A DNA stretch of 64,000 nt from the NCBI GenBank assembly GCA_001801995.1, contig MGZB01000005.1, forward strand, positions 1-64,000, in the 5' to 3' direction. Within the stretch, counting starts at the first letter, position 1, and the number at the start of each line of letters is the position of its first letter. The position numbers and the translations under genes are program-made. Source of the stretch: Gammaproteobacteria bacterium RIFOXYD12_FULL_61_37. Lineage in GTDB: Bacteria; Pseudomonadota; Gammaproteobacteria; Chromatiales; Chromatiaceae. Below, piece after piece: positions 35,121 to 44,575 of the stretch. The notes under the pieces are model-generated. The model was not told the origin of the DNA, made no database searches, and was given only the letters and a program-made list of their open reading frames with translations.

Positions 35121-35683
35121 GCCGATTCAACCTTGAGATCCTCGAATGGGGGTTCCCAGACCAAAACAGACTCTCCTTCCGTAATCTTCCCCGTCAGACT
35201 TGCAGGCATCTCTGTGAGCGCTACATGCAAATGGTAATGTCGTATATGACCTTCGTCTGTCTTCTCGACTTCGCCGCCATCCTGTTTAATCAATGGGGCA
35301 ACGAAATTCAGCCGAGTCTCCTTCGTCATCTGCAAACCGATCTGTTGCGCAAGCGCCCGCATATCTGCGGCATTGGCCAAATCGGCATAACGGCAGCGCA
35401 TGACATCTTTCCCAGCGTGTTTGAATGTCACGCTCAATTTCTTCGGGAGTTCATTGAGCCAGTCTTCTTTTGCCTCCCCGAACCAGACCACAAGCGCAAC
35501 CAGCAATGTGGCCACACCGGGATAGATATCCCATCCGCCTTGCCACCAATTTCTTACTGCCTTGAGAAAACCTATATCTCCAAACCTATCGCACAGGAAG
35601 GCGATAACAATCAGAATGACAATCAAGGCGGGAATCCTGTATCCCCGGAGCGCATGTTTTACTGTTACAACGAACGGTCTCAT
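35117..35683 (-). CDS. Two-TM protein with cytoplasmic domain, candidate cOA-gated membrane effector
   Basis: A 188-residue protein with two TM helices (about 17-33 and 52-67) and a soluble C-terminal domain of roughly 115 residues, which I do not recognise. The layout recalls Csx23, a membrane effector with a cA4-binding domain paired with type III systems, but I cannot claim sequence homology. Its stop overlaps the ring nuclease start, so the two are translationally coupled: effector plus off switch. Predicted role is membrane damage on cA4 binding. Confidence 0.6.
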   Translation of the reverse strand: MRPFVVTVKHALRGYRIPALIVILIVIAFLCDRFGDIGFLKAVRNWWQGGWDIYPGVATLLVALVVWFGEAKEDWLNELPKKLSVTFKHAGKDVMRCRYADLANAADMRALAQQIGLQMTKETRLNFVAPLIKQDGGEVEKTDEGHIRHYHLHVALTEMPASLTGKITEGESVLVWEPPFEDLKVESA

Positions 35684-35704
35684 AACCTCACCTCTAAATT
35701 GGCA

Positions 35705-36169
35705 TTACAAGTCACGATCATCTAAGTCATCCCCGGCGGAAGCCATCAAGGCATCCGCCGCCATGTCGATGAAGGCAATCACCCGCAGGTAATGGGCATC
35801 CTTCAGGACCGACCGCAGCACCTCCCGGTCCAGATTGAGATAGTCATGGACCAAGGCATTGCGCAGCCCTATCACCTTGCGCCACTCCAACAGCGCGGCC
35901 TCCGGCAGATGCCCCAGCTCCACCAATACCTCAAAGGCGCGATAGCCATCCGCCGGCGTCACCCGGCCGGACTGGCTGACCCAGCGCTTGGCCATGCCGA
36001 TGGCCGTCTCTATCACCACCTGGAGCAGACGCTCCAGCGCCAGAAAATCCCTTGTGGTCAGGAAACCTGAGCGGGCCTGAGCCGCCAGCGCATCCAGCTC
36101 GGCGCCATATCCCGATACATGGTCGCGCACTTCCGCCACATAGGCCGCCAGTCCTGTCGTCTCCTTCAT
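35705..36169 (-). CDS. HepT-like toxin (HEPN RNase, DUF86)
   Basis: A 154-residue helical HEPN protein with the active-site pattern R-x4-H-x-Y seen as RNALVHDY. HepT toxins are RNases neutralised when the MNT partner adds AMP to the Tyr. The start at 36169 overlaps the mntA stop by four bases; the open frame upstream belongs to no family. It lies between the CRISPR RAMP genes and the TM-protein/ring-nuclease pair. Confidence 0.9.
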   Translation of the reverse strand: MKETTGLAAYVAEVRDHVSGYGAELDALAAQARSGFLTTRDFLALERLLQVVIETAIGMAKRWVSQSGRVTPADGYRAFEVLVELGHLPEAALLEWRKVIGLRNALVHDYLNLDREVLRSVLKDAHYLRVIAFIDMAADALMASAGDDLDDRDL

Positions 36170-36603
36170 GACCGCCGTCCTCCTGCTCGCTGCCGTAATG
36201 CCGGGAGGATGTCCAGCTCCATCCGGCTCCAGATGCGTTGCTCCTCCTGGATCAAACGCCGCTCGTCCCGGCAAAACAACAGACTCCCCTCCTGAATCAC
36301 ATTCCACGCCAGCGGGATAGGCACGCGATTGATATCGATCACCGACAGAGCCCCTTCGGGCAAGGCGAGTGCGTTCTGCCACTCCAGAGCCAACAGCTCG
36401 GGCCGCAGCCTTGCCTCCAGCGGGTCAGAAGTCAGAAAATCATTGAAGGCCACAGCAAAATCGTAATCGCTATCGGGCCGGGCATCGCCACGGGCGCGGG
36501 AGCCGTAGAGCCAGAGGATGGCAATCCCTTCATCCGCCTGGGCCAATTGGCATGCGCGTTTCAGCCTGGCATCGGCGGGGGTGTTTTTTCCGCTAACTCT
36601 CAT
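36166..36603 (-). CDS. MntA-like nucleotidyltransferase antitoxin
   Basis: A 145-residue MNT-type protein with GSRARGDARPDSDYDFAV, i.e. GS-x10-DxD. It should AMPylate and silence HepT. It precedes hepT with ATGA overlap, the standard order. It is separated by about 40 bp from the 761-residue RAMP gene upstream. Confidence 0.9.
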   Translation of the reverse strand: MRVSGKNTPADARLKRACQLAQADEGIAILWLYGSRARGDARPDSDYDFAVAFNDFLTSDPLEARLRPELLALEWQNALALPEGALSVIDINRVPIPLAWNVIQEGSLLFCRDERRLIQEEQRIWSRMELDILPALRQRAGGRRS

Positions 36604-36645
36604 TTGGATTCAGGGGGCTGGTACCATGATTCGTGAAAAACTTCT

Positions 36646-38931
36646 TCAAGCATGATCAGGAGTTAGCCCGACAATCTTCCAGCTCGCTCTCCCCAAAGGC
36701 TTCAGGGTGAGGGTCGCGGTGAGTTTGCCTTTTTCCAGCCGCCTGCGGGAGGATTCATCGAGGGCCGAGAGTAAGGGTCCGGCCTCAACCCACTGGATGG
36801 AGGCCGTCTCGCCGTTGCGGAAGGCACTGATCTTTCGCGGGCCTTTTTCGAACGAAAGGGAGACGGAGGGCCATGTTGCTTCTGCCGTTGAGCCAAGCAC
36901 GGTTGAAGCCGGACCCGTTGCCGGAAGGGGGATGTAAGGTGCCAGGACAAGTCCGGCCTGCTTTGCGTCCAGGAATTGGTTGCGGGTCTCTTTCTTATTG
37001 GGGTTTTGCTCTGTGGGCGCAGGAATCCTCGCCAGAACCATGTGCTTGAGCTGGCCCTTGAATTTATCGCGCTGAAGGGGATCGGCCATTGCTAGTAGCG
37101 CCATTATTTGAGGCGACTTCATCCACGACTCACCCAACGCCTTATCCATGTAGGCAATGAATCGATTCAGACAACAGTCATTCCATTGATCCAGGGTCTT
37201 CATAGCCTCGCCTTCAGGGAGATTGGGGGCGATCCAACTCTTCTGCGAATCAAGGACAATCCCGACTTGACCGAAGCCAAAGGATTTGCCAAGCCCCAAT
37301 CCATGACGGTAGTTGGAACAACCGCCGAAATTCAGGCACCAGAGCAGGGCACCGAGTTCCTCGCGTTTCAGATTATGGAATACCATACGGCCGCTGAACT
37401 TCGTGTCCTTGGGCAAGGGATGCAGGCGTAGCTGTATCTTTTTGTTGGCTGCCTGGTCCCCAATGGGTTCTTGTACCCTCACTTCCGCTTCAGGCCTAGC
37501 CGGATAACGCTTCCAGCCACGCAATTCCGGTTCTGGGTGCGCTTGAGTCTCCAAGTAGGTGGCATATTGGGCATTGTCACCCCCGGTCAGTTTCCAGCCA
37601 GGACCAGTTGTCTTCTGACGGATATAGTTCGGAAAATAGCTCGGTTTGGGGGAATTCAATATGGAAGTGGGTTGGGCTATTGCCTCTGCCTGGCCGTTCA
37701 GCCTGGCCAGTTCGAATTGTACGCGGCCCTTGAGCGCATCCTCAGGACTATCACCGATCTGGCCAAAAAGGAGGGTGGCGAAATCGGCCTTTGATCCCTC
37801 CAAGTGATCCTTGCTGGTATGGCCGATCATGTCGTGAATGGAGAAATCCCCGGCCAGCTTTGGCATGTATGCTAGACCGATTTGTAACCGGTTGCCGTTG
37901 CGGATGAAAAAAACGGGTACCTTCTCCTTCTTCCAGAACTTGTCCTTCCAGAAGCCGGGCCATGGCATGACCGGCTTACTATCCTCGTCGCCGTGAATGA
38001 AGAGAAAGTCACGCCATGCGTTAGGGTCTACCTCATGGAGGGAGAAGGCATGGGAACCACGGGACGAGTGGAAAATAAAATCGTGATATTTACCACGGGT
38101 CCATTTCCCGTTCTCAAACTTGTCGTCGGTACAGTCTGATATCTGGCCTGTGAAGACAGGAAAGCCATCGATGCTACCGGCACCTATCGCGCTAACATTG
38201 TCGCCAGAAACAGTGATCTTAAAATTGAACGGGCTTGCTATTTTGTGCTTCTTACAGAGTACATCCCAACGTTTATATTTGTCAGCCACTGTTGTTGGCT
38301 TGTACTTGCCGTTTACTCTCTCTCCCTTCTTGAAAATGGGTGCATCCTCGCCCCACCAGGACTCCAAATCCCGATGACTGAACCGTGCCATATCGCAGGG
38401 CAGGATCTCTGGCTCCCCTTTGCGGCTCAAACGCAGAAAGCCTGCCTGTACCCGATTGCGTACCCGGCTGGTATAAGAATCCGCGACGTACTTCCCGGAA
38501 ATATCCCTCAGACCATAGCGTTTATCATCCACCATACCCATCCGTGAAAAGGTGGCAATTTCCAACACCGAGCGGATCATCCCCTTGAGGCTGGAGCCGG
38601 GGATGGCAAATTGGCCATCGGGGGTTTTGAAGAAGCGCACATTACCGGGGGCATGGTCGGTGGCCTTGGTTTGTTCTCCACCCACCAGCAGCGGCGAGTG
38701 GGCGGTCAGTACGTAGTGAATCTCCCCAGAGATCCCATCCTTGAAAGGAAGGTCGTGGGAGACCAGCGCGGCCCATTCGGGGGTCACCACCATTTCCGAA
38801 AGTGGGACGAAGTTATACGGCGCGTTGATGGCGGTCATGGGCGGTTCTTGGGGGTGCTGCGGCTGCTGAGGGTTTCCTCGGCCCTGGCCACCTTGGGGAC
38901 GGCCCCCTTGGCGTTGTTGATGTCTGAGCAT
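36646..38931 (-). CDS. RAMP protein of the TIGR03986 type (large Cas7 with insertion)
   Basis: A 761-residue RAMP (Cas7-like) subunit. VLTAHSPLLVGGEQ and FAIPGSSLKGMIRSVLEI near 75-125 are the RAMP core, followed by large inserted regions and a Gly-rich NYRHGLGLGKSFGFGQVGI loop near 570-590. It resembles the TIGR03986 family and the Cas7-insertion subunit of III-D complexes. It starts at 38931, with AAGGAG five bases upstream, so the Gln/Gly/Arg-rich first 31 residues are translated. It should bind the 3' part of the crRNA-target duplex. Confidence 0.85.
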   Translation of the reverse strand: MLRHQQRQGGRPQGGQGRGNPQQPQHPQEPPMTAINAPYNFVPLSEMVVTPEWAALVSHDLPFKDGISGEIHYVLTAHSPLLVGGEQTKATDHAPGNVRFFKTPDGQFAIPGSSLKGMIRSVLEIATFSRMGMVDDKRYGLRDISGKYVADSYTSRVRNRVQAGFLRLSRKGEPEILPCDMARFSHRDLESWWGEDAPIFKKGERVNGKYKPTTVADKYKRWDVLCKKHKIASPFNFKITVSGDNVSAIGAGSIDGFPVFTGQISDCTDDKFENGKWTRGKYHDFIFHSSRGSHAFSLHEVDPNAWRDFLFIHGDEDSKPVMPWPGFWKDKFWKKEKVPVFFIRNGNRLQIGLAYMPKLAGDFSIHDMIGHTSKDHLEGSKADFATLLFGQIGDSPEDALKGRVQFELARLNGQAEAIAQPTSILNSPKPSYFPNYIRQKTTGPGWKLTGGDNAQYATYLETQAHPEPELRGWKRYPARPEAEVRVQEPIGDQAANKKIQLRLHPLPKDTKFSGRMVFHNLKREELGALLWCLNFGGCSNYRHGLGLGKSFGFGQVGIVLDSQKSWIAPNLPEGEAMKTLDQWNDCCLNRFIAYMDKALGESWMKSPQIMALLAMADPLQRDKFKGQLKHMVLARIPAPTEQNPNKKETRNQFLDAKQAGLVLAPYIPLPATGPASTVLGSTAEATWPSVSLSFEKGPRKISAFRNGETASIQWVEAGPLLSALDESSRRRLEKGKLTATLTLKPLGRASWKIVGLTPDHA

Positions 38932-38933
38932 GG

Positions 38934-39419
38934 TTACTCCTTATTCTTTCCAAAGCCAATGAAACAAGCGGCAAAGGGTTCCGCGCCCCCATCGTCGCCG
39001 ATCCGCCAGAAACGGCGGTAACGGAGTTGGCCCAGTGCGTTGTCGTGGGCGATATGAACCAAGGTATCGGCAAGATATTCAGTGCCCGCAGCAAGGCCGT
39101 ACTGGGTGACCAGCCACTGGCCCGCGCCATCGTAGCGGACATGGAGGGATTTGCCCTGGGCATTGACCGCTTCGGCCGATAGCAGGGAACCTGTTTCATC
39201 GTCCATTGCTGGCAGTATGCCCTGGGTGAACAGACGATTGGCGGACTTGAAGCCAATCCAACCCTGGGACGGTTTGAATTCCTCAAGCCTTTTCCAGGCG
39301 TCTTCATTCGATTTGAAAGGATCGGTTTGTATCGAAACCGACGCCGTCTCCATCTCCGGCAAGGCGTAATTCTGTTTGCCGATCTGGCGATAAAGTTCAA
39401 GCAGGCTTTCGGCGTCCAT
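38934..39419 (-). CDS. Csx19-like type III-D accessory subunit
   Basis: A 161-residue soluble protein. Size and position between the double Cas7 and the large RAMP fit Csx19, a marker of III-D complexes, but the sequence match is from memory and moderate. The start at 39419 overlaps the upstream stop as TAATG. WIGFKSANRLF and YRRFWRIGDDGG are conspicuous. Family membership should be tested by profile search. Confidence 0.6.
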   Translation of the reverse strand: MDAESLLELYRQIGKQNYALPEMETASVSIQTDPFKSNEDAWKRLEEFKPSQGWIGFKSANRLFTQGILPAMDDETGSLLSAEAVNAQGKSLHVRYDGAGQWLVTQYGLAAGTEYLADTLVHIAHDNALGQLRYRRFWRIGDDGGAEPFAACFIGFGKNKE

Positions 39420-40876
39420 TAGGCGGCCTCCTGGGAAGAATGGTTGATCCACTGCCCCTTATCGCTCCACTGAATGGTGCCATCGCAGAAGCCATGCCCC
39501 TTGGCCGCCCCGCCGCCGATGGCGATGCGGCCATGACAAAGGTCGTCAAGGGCGTGGCGTAGAGCGGTGCGGGCGTTTTCCGTCACTCCTTTGGTGTCTA
39601 GGGTCAGACTGACCTTGATTTCCTTCTTCCACACCATCTCCTCCATGAACAGCATGTGTTCCCGCACCCCACCGGTGAAACGGTCGATCGCATTGTGCAT
39701 CATGAGCTTCAGGTCTCGGCCAGTGAAAGACAAAAAGGCGTCGTCGATGAACAGCTTGCCAGCTTGGCCTGCCGGGCCATTGTCCCCTTTAGTTTTATCG
39801 TCCCGCGCCGTGCCGAATAGATTTGCCACCTCTTCACAATCCGTGGATTTGTCGTAATCGGGTTTGCCTGGCAACAGATCCTCCGCCCAGCGTTGGGCCA
39901 GCCGGTTGGCATGAAAGGCAAAGCGGTGGGCCAAGGCCCCCTTGAGGCTAGAGCCGGGGATAAGCAATTCGGCCTGTCCGGCATCGCCTTCCCCCTGGTC
40001 ATTCCAGATCACGCAAGATTCGAGTTTGGGTAACAGATCGGCGGGTTTTCCGTTGCTGTCCTTGAGGCGTGGATTGTCTCCCTGGCCGATGCGCCAGAAG
40101 CTGTGCGGCTTGAGCGTCAGATCAGCGGTGAGGAAGCGGCTGCCCTCGGAATGCCCGTTAAGCTCCAGCTTTTTCAGGCCAGCGGATTTATCCAGCCCCT
40201 GCCCCAGCGCAGAAAAGTCCTTGCGGCCTTGCTCTGTTTTCAGATCGAAGCCACCGGCATGAATGCTCACGGCCGCAATCCGTCCCAGTCCCGCCCTCGT
40301 GCCGCCTCCCAAGCGGAACAGCGGATGACACAGAAGACCAAGCACCTGCCGCCAACGCGGATCGTCCGGTTGATCGCTCCAAAGTGAAATTTCGGCGCTG
40401 AAACGATAGCCGGCCGGCAGGACGGCCCGATCGAATTTACCCATATGGGCTGCGGCGCCCTTGTGGCCAATACGTACCCGGTCACGGGTGACAGGGAAAT
40501 CCTGTGTTGCCAAGGCCGTTTTTAGCAGGAGATCTTTCAATCTGTCCTTGCCGGCCTGCCCCAGCAGCAGCCTTTCGACGAGGTGACCCTTGCTGTCCTG
40601 GATGGCGCCCCAGGAAAAATGAAGGCGGGAAGGTTCGCCCTGATCCCTTTTCTGAAAACCGAAAAGCGATTCCATCCCCTCCTTGCCATACAGCTCCCAA
40701 TAAAGATGCCGTAATACCCCGCCGATGGAAGGGCCCGGCAAGGTTGGCAAGCCGTTGGCATCGCGCGCCAGGGTGACATCGAATACGCCGTCTGCACCGC
40801 CAGCTGCGATTGAGAGAGGGGTTACCGCCTCCAGGGTCAGGTGTGCAAGGAAGAACTGGGACAGTTCGGGGGTCAT
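39419..40876 (-). CDS. Tandem RAMP protein (Cas7-2x like)
   Basis: A 485-residue protein with two RAMP folds. The first has LPTLPGPSIGGVLRHLYWELYG and a G-rich loop (RLGGGTRAGLGRIAAV). The second has LLIPGSSLKGALAHRF, NAIDRFTGGVREHMLF and a C-terminal GGGAAKGHGF loop. D33 (in VFDVTLA) is a candidate target-RNA-cleaving Asp. The start at 40876 (ATGA overlap with csx10) is preferred over GTG 40885 because AAGGAG is correctly spaced for it. Confidence 0.85.
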   Translation of the reverse strand: MTPELSQFFLAHLTLEAVTPLSIAAGGADGVFDVTLARDANGLPTLPGPSIGGVLRHLYWELYGKEGMESLFGFQKRDQGEPSRLHFSWGAIQDSKGHLVERLLLGQAGKDRLKDLLLKTALATQDFPVTRDRVRIGHKGAAAHMGKFDRAVLPAGYRFSAEISLWSDQPDDPRWRQVLGLLCHPLFRLGGGTRAGLGRIAAVSIHAGGFDLKTEQGRKDFSALGQGLDKSAGLKKLELNGHSEGSRFLTADLTLKPHSFWRIGQGDNPRLKDSNGKPADLLPKLESCVIWNDQGEGDAGQAELLIPGSSLKGALAHRFAFHANRLAQRWAEDLLPGKPDYDKSTDCEEVANLFGTARDDKTKGDNGPAGQAGKLFIDDAFLSFTGRDLKLMMHNAIDRFTGGVREHMLFMEEMVWKKEIKVSLTLDTKGVTENARTALRHALDDLCHGRIAIGGGAAKGHGFCDGTIQWSDKGQWINHSSQEAA

Positions 40877-42363
40877 TTGCGGCACTCCTTCTTGATTACA
40901 TCCATCACCTCGCGGGCCAGGTGCTGAATAAGACGGCGAGAGGGAGTCTCGCCCACCCTGTCACGCAGCCACTGGGCGAATGAGCGGGGGCGGTTTTGAT
41001 CCTTATCCCAGTGTTCATCTTGCCAACCGGGGGCGGAGGGTTTGCAGGGGCCGTTATTGGTATCGAGCAACCGTTGCGCAAAATTCTGACCTGGCGCCTT
41101 GGCCAACGCCAATACACTCCCCCACTGACTGACAGATGGGCCGACCTCTTTCTTCTCTCCCAGTCCCTTGAGTTTGCGGGCCGAGATCAGCAATGTTGCG
41201 TATTCACGGGCATGCCTGCGCGCGCTTTCAGCTTCGCTAGATCGATCCCCCGAACGATCCTTCAACCACTGAACCAGCTCGCTCATTGGTAGTTGGTCTA
41301 TTGGCTCATTTGCGACGGTCTTGTTCGCATCGGTGAACTTTGGATGTTCACCCTTTAGCAAATCGGGATCCAGCCACACCTGCCCCAGACCCGCTTCCCG
41401 ATGGAGCCCAAGCCCGACGGCGATCCGGGCCTTTTCCTCATCGATCAAGACCCGCTCCAGCTCGAATACCAGAACACTCCCCTGGCAAAGCACCTGACGT
41501 TCCAGATCGGGGCCACCCCGGTGGGCATTCCAGGGGGAATAACGGCGGCTGCGGATAAAGCTCCGTTTCACCATCAGTCGGCCCGCAGGGAGCCCCAGCC
41601 ATTCGGGTTTTGGCGACAACGTTGGTTGTCCATACGCATCCAGCGCGGCCAAGTCGGAGAGCAGCCAGAGGGTGATCTCCTTGCCGCTGGCCCCGCCCTG
41701 GGTAACAGGATCGGAAAGCTCAACCACCTCAACTGAGGTTCGGCCATATTCCGCGCTGCGGGAACGGCCCAGCAGAATATCCTCCTGGAAGGCGTCGCGA
41801 AGCTGCTGCAACAGCTCGTCAGGCACCCCATCGTCCAGGGTAACTCTTGCTGCGAATCTCTGGCCGGCGGACAGGGACTCATAGCCAAACAAGGCTGCGT
41901 CCCTGGCTCGGCCCGTGGCGGGGTCAATGGCGGTCTTGAGACGCAAGGATTCGGCTGGCTTTATCCACCGGCCGGTGGCTGTGACATAGCCGCGCCGGAA
42001 TTGCTGAGGTTGCTTGTTGTCGGGCAACTCCACTTGTTTGCCCAAATGCCAGATCTGATCTGCAATCAGGCTGCCATCTTCTTCCACTTTTTCCCCCTTG
42101 GCCTGGTGCCAGCACAGGGGTATGGGCCAAGTCTGTTCACTGGATCCGGTTAATGGCAAGCCATTCCCGAAACGGACCTGCCCCGAATGAAATAGGGTGA
42201 AGGCATCGGTGGCGGAAAGCTTCCTGTAGAGCCGTGCCGCAGTTGCTCCCAGAAGCGCCGCGCCAGGGATGTAATCAAGGCCACTGTGGCCCCCTTCGGT
42301 GGCAGCCCTCTCGCTAAAGACACAATCGTCCTTGAGGGTCAGAATTAGCTCGAAACCTTTCAT
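40873..42363 (-). CDS. csx10: Csx10-family RAMP (Cas5-like) with helical C-terminal extension
   Basis: A 496-residue protein. The N-terminal ILTLKDDCVFSERAA then GLDYIPGAALLGATAARLYR and internal FLGRSRSAEYG-type loop (ILLGRSRSAEYGRTSVEV) are typical of Csx10. The last about 150 residues (from MSELVQWLKD) look mainly helical and could supply a Cas11-like part. It overlaps the upstream Cas7 gene by four bases. Confidence 0.85.
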   Translation of the reverse strand: MKGFELILTLKDDCVFSERAATEGGHSGLDYIPGAALLGATAARLYRKLSATDAFTLFHSGQVRFGNGLPLTGSSEQTWPIPLCWHQAKGEKVEEDGSLIADQIWHLGKQVELPDNKQPQQFRRGYVTATGRWIKPAESLRLKTAIDPATGRARDAALFGYESLSAGQRFAARVTLDDGVPDELLQQLRDAFQEDILLGRSRSAEYGRTSVEVVELSDPVTQGGASGKEITLWLLSDLAALDAYGQPTLSPKPEWLGLPAGRLMVKRSFIRSRRYSPWNAHRGGPDLERQVLCQGSVLVFELERVLIDEEKARIAVGLGLHREAGLGQVWLDPDLLKGEHPKFTDANKTVANEPIDQLPMSELVQWLKDRSGDRSSEAESARRHAREYATLLISARKLKGLGEKKEVGPSVSQWGSVLALAKAPGQNFAQRLLDTNNGPCKPSAPGWQDEHWDKDQNRPRSFAQWLRDRVGETPSRRLIQHLAREVMDVIKKECRK

Positions 42364-42974
42364 GGTGCCTCCTTTTCCAACAATGTAACAACGGCTCGGC
42401 CCAGGCCCCGGCTCCGGTGCGCACCCACAGCCCGTACCAGTGGCAGTGCCTGCCTGAGCAGATCAGGCCACTGCTTTTCCAATTCCCCATAGGCTGCGTT
42501 GGTTGCCAAATCCACCTCGGCGTACAGGGCCAAGGGAATTACGAGTTCGATCCCGCGCAGGCTTTTCTCATCGGCGGTGCCCGATTCATGCTCAATGGCA
42601 GTGGAAAAATGGCTGCGATACAACCCGTCCCGAAGCGCCTGGTTTTCAGCGAGAGACAGCAGCGCCACGTCATCCTTGGGGAGCATGGCATCGGAGAATC
42701 GCAACAGCCCCGGCCAAGTATGGGTACCTTCAGCACCGTAGGGGCCAAAAAGCTGGTCAGTAATGCCCGGCTTGCCGCTGTCCCCCAGGGGATATCCCCC
42801 GAAAGACTCCCAGCGGTTTACGGCATCGCGTACCAAACCCTTGACCGTCCGGCCCGGCAGGCTGGGAAGTCCTTGGGCATTGCGGTAAGTCGTGGCATCC
42901 AAATGGCTGCCTTGGCCGCGCCCGGTCCCTGGGTGCCAGTAGCCCTGGATATCAAATTTGAGCCGGTAGCTCAT
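42360..42974 (-). CDS. Csm3/Cas7-like RAMP subunit
   Basis: A 204-residue single RAMP domain: LKFDIQGYWHPGTGRG at the N-terminus, LPSLPGRTVKGLVRDAV and C-terminal HRSRGLGRAVV loop. D26 (in SHLDATTY) is placed like the catalytic Asp of Csm3. The start at 42974 overlaps cas10 by four bases; the longer frame would run inside cas10. It forms the backbone with the other Cas7 domains. Confidence 0.85.
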   Translation of the reverse strand: MSYRLKFDIQGYWHPGTGRGQGSHLDATTYRNAQGLPSLPGRTVKGLVRDAVNRWESFGGYPLGDSGKPGITDQLFGPYGAEGTHTWPGLLRFSDAMLPKDDVALLSLAENQALRDGLYRSHFSTAIEHESGTADEKSLRGIELVIPLALYAEVDLATNAAYGELEKQWPDLLRQALPLVRAVGAHRSRGLGRAVVTLLEKEAP

Positions 42975-44575
42975 GATTTCGCCTCCTCTGCCACCAAAGT
43001 CAGGTTGCCAACGGAACGGAGAGTGATGACATCGCCAAGAGGGGACCGGCGTAAACGGCCGCCTTCTTCCCCGCAAAAGGGCAGATCACCACCGCCCTGG
43101 ACGATGCCGAACCGCGACAGCAGGCTATCAAAGTCATTTAACCGTGCGGCCTGTCGCTTCTGCATCACCTCGCGCCAGCGGCTATAGTGACGTTTGGCCT
43201 GTTCGACATCGCGGCCGATAAGCCCCAGCAATTCGCGCGTAGCACCACGGGAAAGTTCCTGTTGGCCCAACAAATCTTGCAGCCGCAGTAAATCATCCAG
43301 CAGTGGCAATCCCCTGTCGGCCTCCAGGGCGTAACACTCCAAGGTTTGCCGTAATTTCCCGGCGGTCAGTTCCCGTTCCAGAATGGTGGGGTAGTGATCC
43401 ACAAAGGCGGTTGTGACGCGATGGAATGAAAGGCTGGATGGCACCTCGGCCTTTTTATCAGGACAGCAGGCCTTCGCCATTACCTTCGCGTGTTTGCACA
43501 GCCCCTCCGCCAGTTCATGCAACAGATAAAAAGGCTGGCTGGCCTTGGCGTAGGCAATGCCAGCGCAAGCGGTGAGACGATCCGGTATCTTCCCCAAGTT
43601 GTGGTCTTTTTTCAGTTTTTGCAGTTCCACCCCGCTGGCCTTGGCGAAAGCGGCAAGGAAGTCCCGAGTGAAAGGCAAAGCCAAGTCGGCGCGCACCAGC
43701 AGAGTAAGATCATCACCACCCAGTACGATTGGCCGTGCAGGGAAGACCCCGTCCTTCTCCCTGGCTTTAAGTAAAATCTGCCGGGTAGCCTCCTGAGCCG
43801 CAGCCTGGGTTGCCGTGCTCACCGCGTCGGAGAAGGCTTTGTAGATGGCTACATAGCCTTCAGGTTGCTGGTTGACCTGATCGCGAAGATCCATCAATAA
43901 CTGCCCCAGCCCATTGCCATCCGCATGGACCAGAGCGATAGTCCGATCCTCGCCATTGAAGGGGAAGCGGCGTTCATCCTCTTCATCATCTTCGTCTGGC
44001 GTCAAGTTCAACGGCCAGTCTGACCAAGGGCTATCGGGTGCAAAACGCTTGCCTAACGCCACACCGCGCCAAAACCTGTCATTGAGCTTGCGATGAGTCG
44101 CGGCATCCAGGGGTTCTGGCCGCTCCGATTTTTTGCTCTTCCGCGTGGCAACCGCTGGTTCGCCCGTGCGCCGACAGCGTTCTGTCAGCGGGCTGGCTTG
44201 GGGCAAGCGCGCTTGCAACTGGTTACGGTCCGCCAGCAATCGGGGATGCGCATCGTTGAAGGCCGCCATCGCCGAATCGGCCGTGCCATGCGCCTGGACG
44301 AATTCAAGGTCCGGGGCATACTGGCGAACCAGCAAGGGCCAGAGGGCAGCAAGTTTGTCGATGGAGTCTTTCTTCTCGCTAAAGGCGAAAAAGGAGCCGC
44401 CACCTTTCCGGGAAAACTGCACTCCTCCGCCGATGGCATCCAAGGCGCTGTTCAGCAGATCGCCCGTCAGACCCTCCACCAATTCACTCCCGCCGACGAT
44501 TTCCTTGAGACGGTTGGTGGCGAGGAGGTACGTCTGGATAGACTTCGCCTCGAAGAGATAGCAATGAAATGTCAT
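42971..44575 (-). CDS. cas10: Cas10, HD-less, with intact GGDD cyclase motif
   Basis: A 534-residue type III large subunit. It starts directly with the first palm-like region (CYLFEAKSIQTYLLATNRLKEIVGGS), so no N-terminal HD nuclease is present. A zinc-like ERCRRTGEPA patch lies near 132-141. The second palm has ALVHADGNGLGQLL with D219 and GGDD at 286-289, predicted to make cyclic oligoadenylate on target binding. This fits the membrane protein and ring nuclease at the operon end. It overlaps cas6 by four bases. Confidence 0.93.
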   Translation of the reverse strand: MTFHCYLFEAKSIQTYLLATNRLKEIVGGSELVEGLTGDLLNSALDAIGGGVQFSRKGGGSFFAFSEKKDSIDKLAALWPLLVRQYAPDLEFVQAHGTADSAMAAFNDAHPRLLADRNQLQARLPQASPLTERCRRTGEPAVATRKSKKSERPEPLDAATHRKLNDRFWRGVALGKRFAPDSPWSDWPLNLTPDEDDEEDERRFPFNGEDRTIALVHADGNGLGQLLMDLRDQVNQQPEGYVAIYKAFSDAVSTATQAAAQEATRQILLKAREKDGVFPARPIVLGGDDLTLLVRADLALPFTRDFLAAFAKASGVELQKLKKDHNLGKIPDRLTACAGIAYAKASQPFYLLHELAEGLCKHAKVMAKACCPDKKAEVPSSLSFHRVTTAFVDHYPTILERELTAGKLRQTLECYALEADRGLPLLDDLLRLQDLLGQQELSRGATRELLGLIGRDVEQAKRHYSRWREVMQKRQAARLNDFDSLLSRFGIVQGGGDLPFCGEEGGRLRRSPLGDVITLRSVGNLTLVAEEAKS

